NCBI GenBank assembly: GCA_907165065.1 | Contig: OU015524.1 | Location: 54,043,295 to 54,107,294, forward strand | Source of the DNA: Caprimulgus europaeus | Taxonomy: Eukaryota > Chordata > Aves > Caprimulgiformes > Caprimulgidae | Direction of reading: 5' to 3' | DNA: 64,000 nucleotides | Shown here: positions 40,237 to 51,960 of the stretch, piece after piece | Layout of the letters: each line of letters begins with the position of its first letter | How positions within the stretch are numbered: position 1 is the stretch's first letter | Position numbers and translations under genes: made by a program | Notes under the pieces: model-generated | Told to the model about the DNA's origin: nothing | Seen by the model: the letters and a program-made list of their open reading frames with translations, nothing else | Databases searched by the model: none

Positions 40237-40975
40237 GCGGCTGGCAGCGGCGAGGACTTGTTGCGGCTCCTTCTCGCGCCCCGTCGCGGCTGGGCTGCGG
40301 CCTCCCTCCGGCGCCGGGGCGGGGGGTGGCCGCCGGGTCCCCCCGGCTTCCCGGGCGGCGGGAGGCCGGGGCTGCCGGCGAGGGGTGGGCAGGCGGGACT
40401 CGGGGCAGTGCGGTCTGACACCGAGGTGGGAAGGGCCGACGGCAAGTTGATGCCGGCGAAAAGTAGAGCCCCAGTGAGACCCTTCCTCAGCCCCGAGACG
40501 GATCGGTGGCCGCCGGTGGCTCTTTGTCTGCCCGGTGACCGTCGCAGAGCGCGGGCTGCGGGCTGCCTCTTGCCATCAGGTCGGATCTGAGGCGGCGGCG
40601 AGAGCCGCGCACCGGGGGAGCTCAGGCTGGGTCCTGTCAGCCCGGTCCGCGCCTCCCCGCCCGCTCAGGTGTGCGCAGCGGGTTGCGCCGTGCCCGGGGC
40701 GGGGAACGGCGGTACCGATGGCTCATGGCAGAAGATGCTGTTGTAAAAAGAAAATTAGGAAAAAAAAATCCCAAACAAAAAACCCCAACGCATATACTCT
40801 GCGAACCGGGCATCTGTCCGTGCGCGGCTGGTTTCCTTCTGGAGGGGAAGGCGGGCTGAGAGCAGCAGCGCTCCGGCAGCCGGTGCGTCGCCGCAGCCGG
40901 TGTGACCCCAGGGGGGGTGCCCGGCGGAGCCGGCACAAGCCACGCGCTGTGACAGCCCGCACTCCTCCTCTCCTT

Positions 40976-41429
40976 CTCATGTTGACCACAAGTTTGCACG
41001 TGGTTTATCTTTGTGCCTGGTTTCCACATCGCTAAATGTCATTTCTCTGCTTAACAGAGAAGTTGTGAAAACCGGAGTGTATCGTGAGGTCATGTAAGGA
41101 ACCTCAGGCTGGCGGGACTAGTTCAAACAGGGGACAAACCCGAAGGGTTTCTCCCTACGGGCAGGTCACTACAGAACAATTTGCGGTGTGAGTTTTTACC
41201 ACGTTAGCTACTCTTGTCTGTGAAGGTAAGCCTTTGGTGGTACGCACTGCAGAAGGGCAGTCTGTGAGACAGTGTTAGGTTGCAAACAAAACTTGTATTT
41301 CAGAAAAATAAGCTGAAAATCCATCTCTGGATTTATGAATTTCTTGAGAATGTGACTCGGGGAATGTGTGTGTTGCTTTTCTTTAAGGGGAAACCGTCCC
41401 ATGTCTTCAGTTAGCTGATGAAAGGGTAC
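40976..41429 (+). other. Intron 1 block, unique sequence
   Basis: The transition from CpG island to AT-richer intron. I see no repeat, exon or other feature. Confidence 0.55.
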
Positions 41430-41650
41430 GGAGGGGACACAGTCAGGCTCTGGTGGAAGGTGCACGGCAGTAGAACAAGAGGCAAAAGACACAAGTTGCA
41501 ACAAGGGAAATTCCAATGAGATATTAGGAAAAAAAAAAAAATCAATGTGAGGGTGCTCAGACATTGGAATAGGTTACCCAGGGAATTTAGGCTGTCCTTG
41601 CCGATATTCAGAACTCAACTGGAGAAGGCACAGAGCAGCCCAAGTCAGTT
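41430..41650 (+). mobile_element. CR1 LINE, diverged internal fragment
   Basis: Plus-strand remnant of the ORF2 C-terminal region. Recognisable blocks are caagttgcaacaagggaaat (41494-41513), gatattagga (about 41519-41528) and ggtgctcagacattggaata (41551-41570) followed by ggttacccaggg. These correspond to the KHRRF-NIRK and HWNRLPRE part of CR1. A 13-base A run (41529-41541) has replaced the segment normally coding for the F-F-T-V stretch. The usual octamer 3' terminus is absent, so the copy is old and eroded at both ends. Boundaries are approximate. Confidence 0.75.
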
Positions 41651-43347
41651 TGTCCCTCTATTTTTCAGAGGAAAGTTGTTAATTTTTAAAATTTTAATCT
41701 TCATCAAGGATGAACGTTGCTTGGCTTGTGTGGGAATAGACTGTGAGAAACACTGGGTTATAAAGCTTCTCGCTTCTCACAGGCCTTTTGACTGCTTTTG
41801 AGGGATCTGGGAAATAAAACTAGGATCTACTACCCTAACTGCTTTAGCTAGGAGTTGTGTCTCTGCTGGAAAATCTTCTGAGGCCTGCAGATGAAAGGCT
41901 TGGAAACCACTGTGTCTTGGTGAATGGATCGTGATCATTTTTGTGCAAGTGCAGAAAAGCCTTTATTGTGTGTGCCTGGACGTGATGAGCCTCTGGGGAA
42001 GGAGTGCAGTCTTCTTTGAAAATGGTTTGGGGTTTTTTTGAAGTGTTGGCTCCTCTCAGGAGAAAGTAGGCAGATCTATTAATATCTGTCCATTAATGAA
42101 ATTCTGCACTTGTTGTATCAATTAGTATAGGAATTTCCTCTCAGTGCCTGGGCCATCTGAGAGGTTGCAAAGACAAGGACTTGTCTAGCATCCTGTAGCA
42201 GGCCAGTGGCTGACCGGGAAGCAGAGTCCTTGTGGGTGGAGTCCTGGTACCCACTAAGCAACCTGTGCTGTTGCCTCTGCAGAGAAGTGCAGTGTATTTT
42301 GCCTGGATACTAAGGTGTGTGTTTGCATGCTATTTTCTAGAATTATTTTTTATTTACTTGGTGTACAGTTTCACTTGAGCTGTCAGAGGGGATCTATGTG
42401 GATCACATTGATAAAGACTTTTTTTTTTTTTACTGAGTGTGGATTTTGCAAGAGTGGTGCATACTTCTTGGGATACCCAACTGGCAAGGTTTGCAAATTA
42501 TGAACAATATATATATATTTTTTTTTTTTTGGTAAGCAGGTAGTCTGCTCATATTCCAGGGAACTAATAGAAAAGTTTGGAGGAATAGCTATTGGACATC
42601 CAGTCCAACTAACTACCAAAGCCCTACATATTTGCACGTGTGTTTTTTACAGCAGTTGGTCTAGTCAAGTCTCATGACGTTAAAAAAAATTACACTTTTT
42701 TCCCCCTGAAGCCACAGATCCAGTGTACAAGCAACTCTTTCCTTCCAGTCCTTCCAACCCACAATTTATGGTGTTAAAATTTAAATCCCTGAGCAAAAAG
42801 GAGCAGTTTGCTTGCAAACCGTGTTTGCAATGTGTGAATTTTGCAGCTGTCCTTATTGTATTTAAATCTACAAGAACCAGGAAGGACTAGACCAAAGGGA
42901 AAATTGATTTCTCTGTTTAACTGCTTTGTGGTCTCCACAGCGTGAGGAGGGGTCATTATGTCTGGCTTTGGGCTTTTTCTTTGCATTGCAAGTTTCAGTG
43001 TGTTGCTCGTGGTTAGTTATGTTACTCTGGAGGGAATACTTGGATGTTTTTACCTCAGAACTTGAAAGGAGGTATGCAAGTAACAACACAAAACTTCAGC
43101 AGCAATCTGGATACAAATCACACCGGCATCAGACAGGTGTGTGCATAAAAGAAGGTCTAGGCAGTGTGAAAACACTGGGGCTGTGGAACTTTCACTTTGT
43201 TTTTAGGCCTGCATTACACTCTGGAGGAGGACGAGGAATTAAGGAATTAAGTGTGAAGATTTGATAGTTCTATGAGCTTTCCTTTGGTGGTGGTGGAGAT
43301 GAGTATGTTTTCTGAATATTTGGACAATCAGCAATTTTTTTTTCTCC

Positions 43348-43391
43348 TGGACCAACTTCTCTGTTGTCTTGGACCAGCTTCTCTGATGTCC
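43348..43391. repeat. 22-bp imperfect direct duplication
   Basis: The unit at 43348-43369 (tggaccaacttctctgttgt..) is repeated at 43370-43391 (tggaccagcttctctgatgt..) with three mismatches. It is a local tandem duplication inside the intron with no evident function. Confidence 0.8.
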
Positions 43392-46300
43392 TGTCCATAT
43401 ACATCTCCATTTTTGTTTGATTGCCATAGCAACAGGGGAGAATCTGTTGGAAAAGCATTATGGCAGCTAGTAGGGAAGAAAGTAACGATGTTCAGTATTT
43501 CCACTTTGCATTGCCTTCTCTTCTCTTGTGAAACTCTAGCAGAGTCCTATGGAGCAAAGAAGAGTAGATTGGTAGATGTAAGGCTGTGCTTTGTTATTTA
43601 TCCCATTCTGACTTCAAGCTCATAATAGTTCAGGGGACAGAAGGGTCTGTGGAAAGCTGGTGGTTTCTGCTGTCTGTTCTGGCTGTGGTTCACAGCTCAA
43701 GTTTCACACCATAGTCATCCCATCAGGATAGATCTAGAGCCCTTGTTTTCAGCATGGTGGGGGCATGGGCATTAGTGGGTTATTTCTAAATAACCTGTGG
43801 ACGATAGATACTTACAGCTGTTGCTGGTAGGCTTAGATTTGCTGTAGGGCAGTGCATACCAGTTCTGGACCATCTATGAGCTCCAAAAACACCAGAAAGT
43901 TTTAAAACTGCCAGGCTTTCCAGTAATAAACTGGAGTATTGGGACTTGCACAACAACTATGAGGTCTTGCTTGCTGATTCTGCCAAGGTAATCCTGGCTC
44001 ACTAATCAAAAACCAACTCCAGCAGTGGGAGGAAGTGAGAAGAGTCTTCCCTTAGATGAGTAAGACAGAAATTGTAAATCTTGGACAGCCCTGTGGCTTT
44101 GGGGAATGCACTGGGGACTCCATTCCCCTACAACTGTGGTTGTTTTGCATTGCCTTATTATTCCCTGCTTTGGCTTGTGATATATACAAGCTTCAAAATA
44201 CAGAAATGAGTATTTCCAGGGGTTGGTAGCAACCCTCTAATGACCAATAATAAAAAAAAAATCTTTTGATCTTAGTATTTGCAATGCAAACTTCTTGTTG
44301 TTCCGTCAATTAAAGCACTTCCCCCGTTGAACACCCCGGGAACCTGCCAACAAGTACTCTGGTTTGATTGCTGTGGAAGTTGCCTGTGCTATGGCTTCCT
44401 ATGCAAGACAAAAGACTTAAGTGGCCAGTTGTGTTCTTCAGATAATCTCTAAATTACTTCCTACTCTCCAAGCCACTGGAAACTCTCAGGTATTTTGGCC
44501 AGATGTGCTCTGTAGGCTTAAAGTTGTCACAACAAGAAGTTATGTTTATTTTGGACACATGGGGGAACATAACCATAGTTTTGTCAAATGGAAGAAGCAG
44601 AAAGAAATTTATTTGGGGAGGTTGTAACAAAAACCTTTAAAATATTTAAGCACGAAGTGCAATTTGTTTTTTAATCAAGGTAGTATGAATTGGCTTTCTT
44701 TCAGTAGGGTGTTTTCAGGTTGTTTTTTGTTTGTTTTGCGGGACAAAAGGAAAAAAACTCTGACTATCCAAGGCAAACAATATGAGTGACTGACAATGTT
44801 TTGTATACAAATGTTATTCCTAAACAGTAGAAGGCTGGGGAGGGAAAGGGGGAACAACAGTTGGGTGTTTGGGGAGGAATTTGGTTTGGGTTTTTTATTC
44901 TGGTAATACTGCATTTATATCTAAAATGATGGACAGCACCGAATTTGTCAGAGCAAGCTTTTCTGAACAGTAAGAACACCTAGCATGTTCCTTTTTAGGT
45001 AGGCAGCATGCTGCTTTTATATGGCCAAAAAGAGTTTTGTTCATGCAGTTTTGTTTTGCGCATGGATCATGAATCCTTTACAGTTTTGAAGGCCCTTCAG
45101 GGTGTGAGTAGGAGAAATACACTGAAGGAAAGACAGTAAGGTCTGTGCACGAGGTTTATTGTGTGGTGATACAAAACCCGTTTCTGAAATGAATATGCTT
45201 TTAACAAGGCCCTGGTTATGTTCTTATTGACAATATTTTTCTTACTGCTTTCAAGAATGTGTAGTGTTCTCAAAAGAGCTCTTCTGTACTTTAAAGCATT
45301 TTGATTTTTCTCTGGCTTTTCAGTGAATTGTTTAATTCCTTTGCACTTGGAATTTATTACATTTTAAAATTCATTAACATTGTAAGGAACTGAAAGGTCA
45401 GTTTAGAAGCTGCTTCCTGAAGCCTCGAAAAGAGATGGTCTGAACCAAAATGACAAGTCTGTAGCTATATCTTTCTTAATTAACTTTTCTGTCCTCTTTG
45501 AACTTCCTCATTTTGCTATTGTTAATATGATACATAGTATCTTTTAGATAAAATATGTTTAGACTTCCACTTACATAGCTAAGCTCTCAAGTTATAAGTG
45601 AGCTTTTTTGGAAGACAAACGATGTGCCTCATCTCTGAGAAGCTCTTGTTAAAAGGCTGTGCGACTTGCTCATCATTCACAGCTTGTTCGATTGTAAGAT
45701 TAACAAAGCTCTGTGTAATGTGTGATGCTGTCAAGGAATACTCTGTGGAGAACCAGAATGCACCTCGTTTTACGACCAACTCAAGCCTTTCAAAAAGATG
45801 AAGTGGTCACTGGACTACATTATCCTGGCTGGCCATAAAACACTGTGTACAGTGATGTCATAGCAAAAAGATTAAGATTGTGTGAATGTGTTATGATGAT
45901 ATTCTAAATATATTTGGGAAATTGGACAGCGTTTATTCAGAGATGTATTTTCTACTTTCCAGCTCTTGTCTGGGAATCAGGTATTGCATATATGCAGCTG
46001 TGTACATTTTTCTGTTTCATATTGTCAACTTTGTCCGATGACAAAGGATTTAAAGGATTGATTCAGTTCCTGATGAGAGGAATTTTACTACAGCTTTTTC
46101 AAAAATCTATTTGGTTTTGGTTTACTTTCAGGTTGTATGGCAGTGGGGTATATACACCTGTGAGAGGTCAAGTGTACTGGTTAAATGGGATGCTTCACTT
46201 GGGCTTGGGGAGATGAGGGAGGCTTCAGGTCCCTGCCCTGACAGACTTCATGTGATGTTGAAAAAGTTGTGTGCTCATTCTTTCTGCAGTTAATCCCCTT

Positions 46301-49300
46301 TTATCCAAAGGACATTTTGAAAGTAAATGTGTAACAGAATATGATCTTCTCGGATAATACAGTGATTGTAGCCATAGAAATACTTAAAGGAAAAAGAAAC
46401 TTGTGATAAATTCTATTGTCGTGGAGGGATTTTGGCCATGTCAAAGGGGTAAGGCAGATAGAGAATGTTAGAAGGGACCTCCTGTGTAGACTGAGGCAAA
46501 GTCAGTGCTCCAGCTACTTTTGTTTTAAGGGTATCACTATTGTTCATGAACACAGTCTCTATGCAGTTTTACTTCAGGAGTTACTGCTATAATTGGTTTC
46601 CAGAGTTTGATCAAAAGCCATCAATTTTTATGTGCCTTCATATAGAAGACTTTGTGTCCAGGAGAATGTAGCTGGGTCACTTATTTCTTGTTTGCAGTGG
46701 TGCTGCTTAGACTTAATTTGCAAAATATGAAAGTAAAAATACAGTTTCTTGAAGGTTTGTTCACTCAAAGTGAATGGCAGGCACTTTGTGCTCTATCAGA
46801 GAATACTCAGCCAAAATGAACCATGGCTGTCATGGGAGGAAAAAAGTGGTTGATGCATTTTGTTCTCATATTTTCATACAAAATTTGAGAGGAGGAAGAT
46901 TGCTTTTGCTTAGGGTTTGACAAAGAATGATAAGCATTAAAGGCTTCCAGAAAAGGAGACTCTCTAGCAAAAGTAACTAGTACAAAAGCTTCAGCACTTA
47001 ATGCTCTGTGGGGAAAATAAAGGCCGTCTATTGTTTTTTTCCTTAACTCTAGTAAAGAATCTGAGATTAACATCTGTGCTCACTCTACAGCACTTACTCC
47101 TGCTAAAACTGTTTTGAAATCAACAGTGCATGTCAAAATCAGCAATGACAGTAAGTGGAGGCTTTTCATTTGTTATTTAAGTATAGGCCTATATTGTCAA
47201 AATTTGTGGAACATATGATGAAGATATAATGGAGGGACTTGATTTTGATGTGGTTTTTGGTGGGAACACTGTAAAATGGTTAAACAGGTCAAATGAGATC
47301 CTAGGACTGTTCTGACACAAAAGCTTGAGACATTGTATTTCAATGGGATAAGAAGAAAAAGAGCAACACATTTATTTTTTCATGTCTCCTATTTTTCTGG
47401 TATCCTCTTCTACCCTCTGTTTCCAGCTGGTAATTGATCCTTTCTCCCCTATCCTCTTCTTCTGATCCCATCATTTAAAATCATATATTAATAACAAGAG
47501 AGAGTTTCTAACGTCTTTTGTGTCTAGCAAGAAACTGGAATTATTGAAATTGCACAAGTGTGTTTTGTATCATAATCACTCAGGTTTGGTTTTTTTAACA
47601 TAAATTTTGGGCACTCGAGAGGCCTTCTTTCTAGGTTGTTGTCTTAGCCTTGTGTGAAAGTACTTGCATGTTGTTAGCTTCTGGCTCCTGGAATGCATTC
47701 AAGAAGAGCACTGCTAGTTATTTTGGTCTCATTGCTGTCCCTCTCTGCTTTTTGCAGAGAGGTTTGCAGGTGAGATGTAAGAGTTTACATTTTCATCTTG
47801 GACTGGAGGAAAAAAAAAAGTCTGTTTATAGGTTTGGCGTTTTTTGATTGGTTGGTTTGGGGGTTGGGTTTTGGCTTTTTTTGTTTTGGAAGTTGGGTCT
47901 TTGCACCTGCGGCTGACCCTCTGCAAGCGCTGTTTTAAATTGCAGCGCTGTGAAAGGAAGCCCTTTGTGCTTCTGCTGTGAGGAGTGCGGCCAAGGGGGT
48001 GAATAGCCACTCTGTGCGCTCCTGCGAGTGCTTATGAACACACTTACCCTTGTTATTCAGGGCAGATAAAAATTTAAGAATGTGATAACAGCCATTTCTA
48101 ATTGGATTGTCTTTCCTGAAGGATTGTGTGGATGGAGGGTGTCCACTTGTCCCCCTTGTGTGCTGTTGTGCTTTTGGAGCAGTAAGTTTTGGAGCCAGGG
48201 ATTGCAAGGGTCCAGGAGTTGCTCATTCTTACCATGGGCACAAGAAAGGGACAAGAATAATTTTGAAATTAGGGAGAATTAGGTGCATCTTTGGATCTTG
48301 CTGTAAGATTCGTATCACTCTCAGCTAGTTACCTGGATTCCTGTCTTCTCACTGAGGAGAGAGAACCACTTTGAGGTCATTACAGTTTGATTGCCGTATG
48401 ATGCGAGTAGGATCAGCCCTTTTCAGAGATGTCACTCATACATAGCCTATTGCCATTAACTTGGGAGGGAACACCAGGTTTGAGCATGCTGCCTCTGCCT
48501 TACCTGCTGCTGCCTTTCCCTGGGCAGTGGAGGTACTTGCCTGTGAAACCTAATCTGACCGGTGCTGTGGCTCAAAAGCACAAGCTAAAAACTCATGTGG
48601 GGTTTTTTTTTGTTTGGTTGGTTTGTTGTTGTTTGGTTTTGGTTTTTTTTTTTTTTCTCTAAGTTTTAAGTGAAAGCTGTGGAAAATGATGACACATGAC
48701 TTTTCACCAAGGAAAGTTTCTCCATTGTTGTTGGTGAGCAGGCAAGTAGATTTTCAAACATAACTTATGTTTACATAATGAGGCATTTGTTTTTCTTTGT
48801 TTTAGAATCTGGGTTAGAGGATGTTTGGAGACTGGAGTGGTGGATAGGAAGCGGAGAGCAATTATTTGACTGAAATTTATTTTACTCTCTTGCTTTTGAG
48901 AAGTGCACTGAGAGAAGCAGGCCCTTTTGTGTGGAAAATAGATGTTTGGCTTTGTAAGTGTGGAAGCAAAATGATTAGGTTTGTATTACAATTTCTGAGT
49001 ACTAATGCTTTAGAAACAGACATTTGTATGCTTGCCAAAGCTTGCTTCTTATCATACTTAATGATTCAGAGTCGAAGTCATCAAGAGTCTGGAACAGAGA
49101 TCATGGAGCTTATGGCAGTTCGAATACAGAAGCAGTACATCTCTGCCATACATAAATGGAATGTTTTAGCACCCCTGAGACTGTTTATTTTAAAAACCTC
49201 TACTGGTCAAGTGGATGGTTGGTTCAGTTTAATGTGCCTGCTCCAGAGAAAGGATGCCAAGATAACCTTGTACTCGTACAAGGTCACCAAACTGTTAGCA

Positions 49301-51062
49301 AGTGACAGATCCGTTGAGATGAGCTGGCAGTGCCTGAATTAAAAGCTGCTAGTCAAGGGGATTTGACTTACTATTTCCACTTTTTTTTTTTTAACTTGAA
49401 AAGTTATAGACATTTGGAGGGCAGGAGGTGCTCCTTACAATTGTCCTTGTAGTTCAAGAATAGGTGTTTCTAAAATACATAAACAAATTTGTAATAAATA
49501 AGTGAATGTTTCATAGGTTTTGCCTAACTACTACTAGAAACTGTTGTGAAGTCTCTGTTGTGGCTTGGCTTTTGAGCAGAATGGCAGGTTACTTTGGAGG
49601 AAACTATGATTGTCTCAGAGTTCTACACAATATTTCAGCCCAGAATTCAAAGCTTGGTCTCGCAGTATACCGGCTTCAGCTTCAATTTCAAATTGATCAG
49701 TAGTTTTTTAGTGTCTACAGTAATTGATTAGTGTTATTATGACTTTGTTTATCTCGTAGCAATTAGCAGGAGAGAGCATTAAGTATAGTTACTTCCCCCC
49801 CCTTTTTTGTATCAGAAAGGAGCTAAATACAGCACCTATGTAGTCTTTTTCTTCAGTCTCATTTTCTCTCATCTGTTTTCTTTTTGCCTTCCAAGATATG
49901 AGCACATCCTTTTGCTTCCACTCCCCTTGTACTTATAGGTAGTTGTCCAGTCCTCTTGTTAATCTGTTCCTGTATAAAATCAGACCATGTTTAGCGGCTG
50001 GTGGTTTCCAAACCAAGTCTTGCTGGTGGTCCTCCTTCCTTCAGCCAGCTTCTCTTTCCTCAGTAGCTTGCATTACAAAGCAAATACTCTTGCCTCTTTT
50101 ATGACCTACATCTAGAGAAGAGCCATCTGAATCTGTGTGCTGAAAATCAGAAGTAAGTGGGATCTTAGAAGTGTCCCATGAGCAGCCCATGCCTTTGCAT
50201 TCTTAAAAAGTAAGGGAAAATGCTCATGAGATACTTTGAAATACAGCGAAAGGTGGTGGTGCCGGGATGTTGGTCGACCTCTTCTGTACAAGTTTGATGA
50301 GATTACAGGTAGAAATTGATTTCGGATTTGGCAGTACAGTGACAAAAGGGATTTTTAAGTTGGAGAGAACTAGTGGGGAGAAGAGGGGACAGACAGGTGC
50401 CTTGATGATAAGAAAAAGTTACACAAGATCTAGACTGTGTATGGCGTGTCTGCAAGGCCCTGACTCCTTTCAGAGGTTCTCTCTGAAGTCAGGAGGGAGA
50501 GAAAGAGGTATCTCCAAAGAGCAGCTCGGGCTACCTGTGTCTTTGGCAGCTGAGCCCCTGTCTTGTGCACAGAGTAATACTTGAAGTTTGGTGGGGAAAA
50601 TCTGGGTCGTCATGGTATTTCTTCTTAGAAACATCAGTTGATGACCAGTGGAAGGCTTCTGAGGAGGAGGTTGGGGGAGAGGACTCTAGAAGTTATGCTA
50701 GCAAGATTTTTACATGGATAGGTCACTTTATGTCAGTGAGTCATTGAAACCTGAGTGCTTAGGATACCTAAAAATAAAGACTACATGAAGCACCAGAAAA
50801 ATAACACTGCAGGGGCTATCTGTCCCTGCTTGATGGGTGGATTTGATGCATGTTTGTTTCTCCCAAAGTCTTGCGTGAAAAGGGTGTGCAACAAACAGCT
50901 TTGATATAATTTGAAATGTTGCAGCAGATATTGTAAGGCATATTGTAACTCCCCATACAAATGTACAGATTTCTTTTGTGTTGCCCATTGGGAGATATCA
51001 TGAGTAAATTAGGATGAATAACAAAATAGCAGGGCCTAAACCCTACCACTTCTCATTGTTAG

Positions 51063-51155
51063 AGGTTTGGGTTTTTTGTTGTTTTTCTCTTTTTTTTTTT
51101 TGGGGGGGGGGGGGGTCGGTGAGGGGAGTGGAGTTTGGTTGGTTGGGGTTTTTTT
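51063..51155. repeat. T-rich tract with a 14-base G run
   Basis: About 90 bases almost free of A and C on the + strand: T-rich runs, then an uninterrupted G14 at 51102-51115, then G/T-rich sequence with repeated GGTT. In the UST pre-mRNA this would be a G/U-rich segment. The G run could form a G-quadruplex and is a likely site of sequencing or assembly error. Confidence 0.8.
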
Positions 51156-51452
51156 GTGCAACAGGCAAATAGAGGTATTTGTATATATAAGTGAATAGTA
51201 GCAAATGTATTGTCTACCATTACGAACAGGCATGAAGGCAGGAGAGACTGAGTTAGACACAATCTGAGGATGTGTTGCCACTTACTAGCTGAGGAGATAT
51301 TGAAACCAGAAGCAATTTGGGGGAAAGAGAAGTTTGTTTTATGAAAATCAAGGAGTAGCTGCTGTAGCTACATATTTCCCAACTGTTGAGCATTTGCCAA
51401 CCAATTTAATTTTCTGACGGAACTAAATGATTTTCAGACACCTTAACAGGTA

Positions 51453-51960
51453 ACAGAATGGTTGAGCTTGGAAGGGACCTCTGGAGGTCATCTGATCCAA
51501 CCCCAACCTGCTTAAGCAGGGCTGCCTAGGGCTGGTTGCCCAGGACCATGTGCAGGTGGCTTTTGAATATCTCTAAGGATGGAGACTCTACAGCCTCTGT
51601 GAGCAACCTGTGCCAATGCTTGGTCACTCAGTAAAAAAGTGTTTCCTGATGTTCAGAGTGAACCTCCTGTGTTTCAGTTTGTGCCCATTGCCTCTGGCCC
51701 TGTCACTTGGCACCACTGAGAAGAGCCTGACTCTGCCTTCTCCCCTCAGGTATTTATATGCATTGGTAAGATCCCTCTGAGCCTTCTCATCTCCAGGATG
51801 AACAGTCCCAGCTCTCGGGCTTTCTTCATATATGAGTTGCTCCCGTCCTTTCATCATCTCTGTGGCCCTTTGCTGTACTCCCTCTGGCATGTCCATGTCT
51901 CTTGTACTGAGGAGCCTGGAACTGGACACAGAGTACTCCAGGTGTGGCCTTGCCTTCTGG
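51453..51960 (-). mobile_element. CR1 LINE, 3'-terminal fragment (about 500 bp)
   Basis: Minus-strand CR1 ending at the left with the bird 3' end (reverse complement of cagaatgg...ggaagggacct at 51453-51480, lacking a long octamer array). The ORF2 tail is readable on the minus strand around 51624-51929: an EGVQQRATEMMKG segment, then RDLTNAYKYLRGEGRVRLFS and GHKLKHRRFTLNIRKHFFTE. The expected L-R-E-L-G and L-E-K-R-R segments are partly altered between them. The copy is 5' truncated near 51960 and no longer coding. Confidence 0.93.

Larger units (their letters stand above)
39186..40975 (+). promoter_or_regulatory. UST: CpG island promoter of UST
   Basis: GC and CpG density rises abruptly at about 39.19 kb and falls to background near 40.97 kb; nothing else in the window is comparable. 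Sp1-type GC boxes (ggggcgggg) are visible at 39588-39597 and 39630-39639, and GCG/GGA triplet runs at about 39714-39736. There is no TATA box in a sensible position, so dispersed initiation of the CpG-island type is expected, probably within 39.6-39.9 kb. The island extends about 750 bp into intron 1. Long open frames on both strands here (up to about 220 codons on the minus strand) are a by-product of the low stop-codon frequency in GC-rich DNA. Confidence 0.85.
41651..51452 (+). other. Intron 1 block, mostly unique sequence with G/T-rich tracts
   Basis: About 9.8 kb with no supported exon. Contents: an (AT)n-T(n) run at 42507-42530, a 22-bp imperfect duplication at 43348-43391, and sense-strand tracts made almost only of G and T at 47831-47898, 48599-48658 and 51063-51155. 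Open frames (up to 158 codons at 48866-49342) have no recognisable domain and no splice context that would make them exons. Confidence 0.55.

Noticed and set aside
39109..40445. Long minus-strand open frames (up to 208 and 221 codons) and several + strand frames across the CpG island
   Set aside because: GC-rich DNA has few stop codons. The translations are low-complexity Arg/Ala/Pro/Gly without domains, and the + frame from 39978 explains the locus.
42570..42630. Possible eroded CR1 3' UTR (ggacatccagtccaac)
   Set aside because: The match is too short to separate from chance.
46455..46515. Possible eroded CR1 3' end (gaatgttagaagggacctcc)
   Set aside because: Only about 20 bases resemble CR1 and the flanks do not continue the match.
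48866..49342. 158-codon + strand frame within intron 1 as a possible UST exon or nested gene
   Set aside because: No resemblance to the UST sulfotransferase domain (no PAPS-binding GKCGSRT-like motif), no convincing splice sites, and no recognised family.
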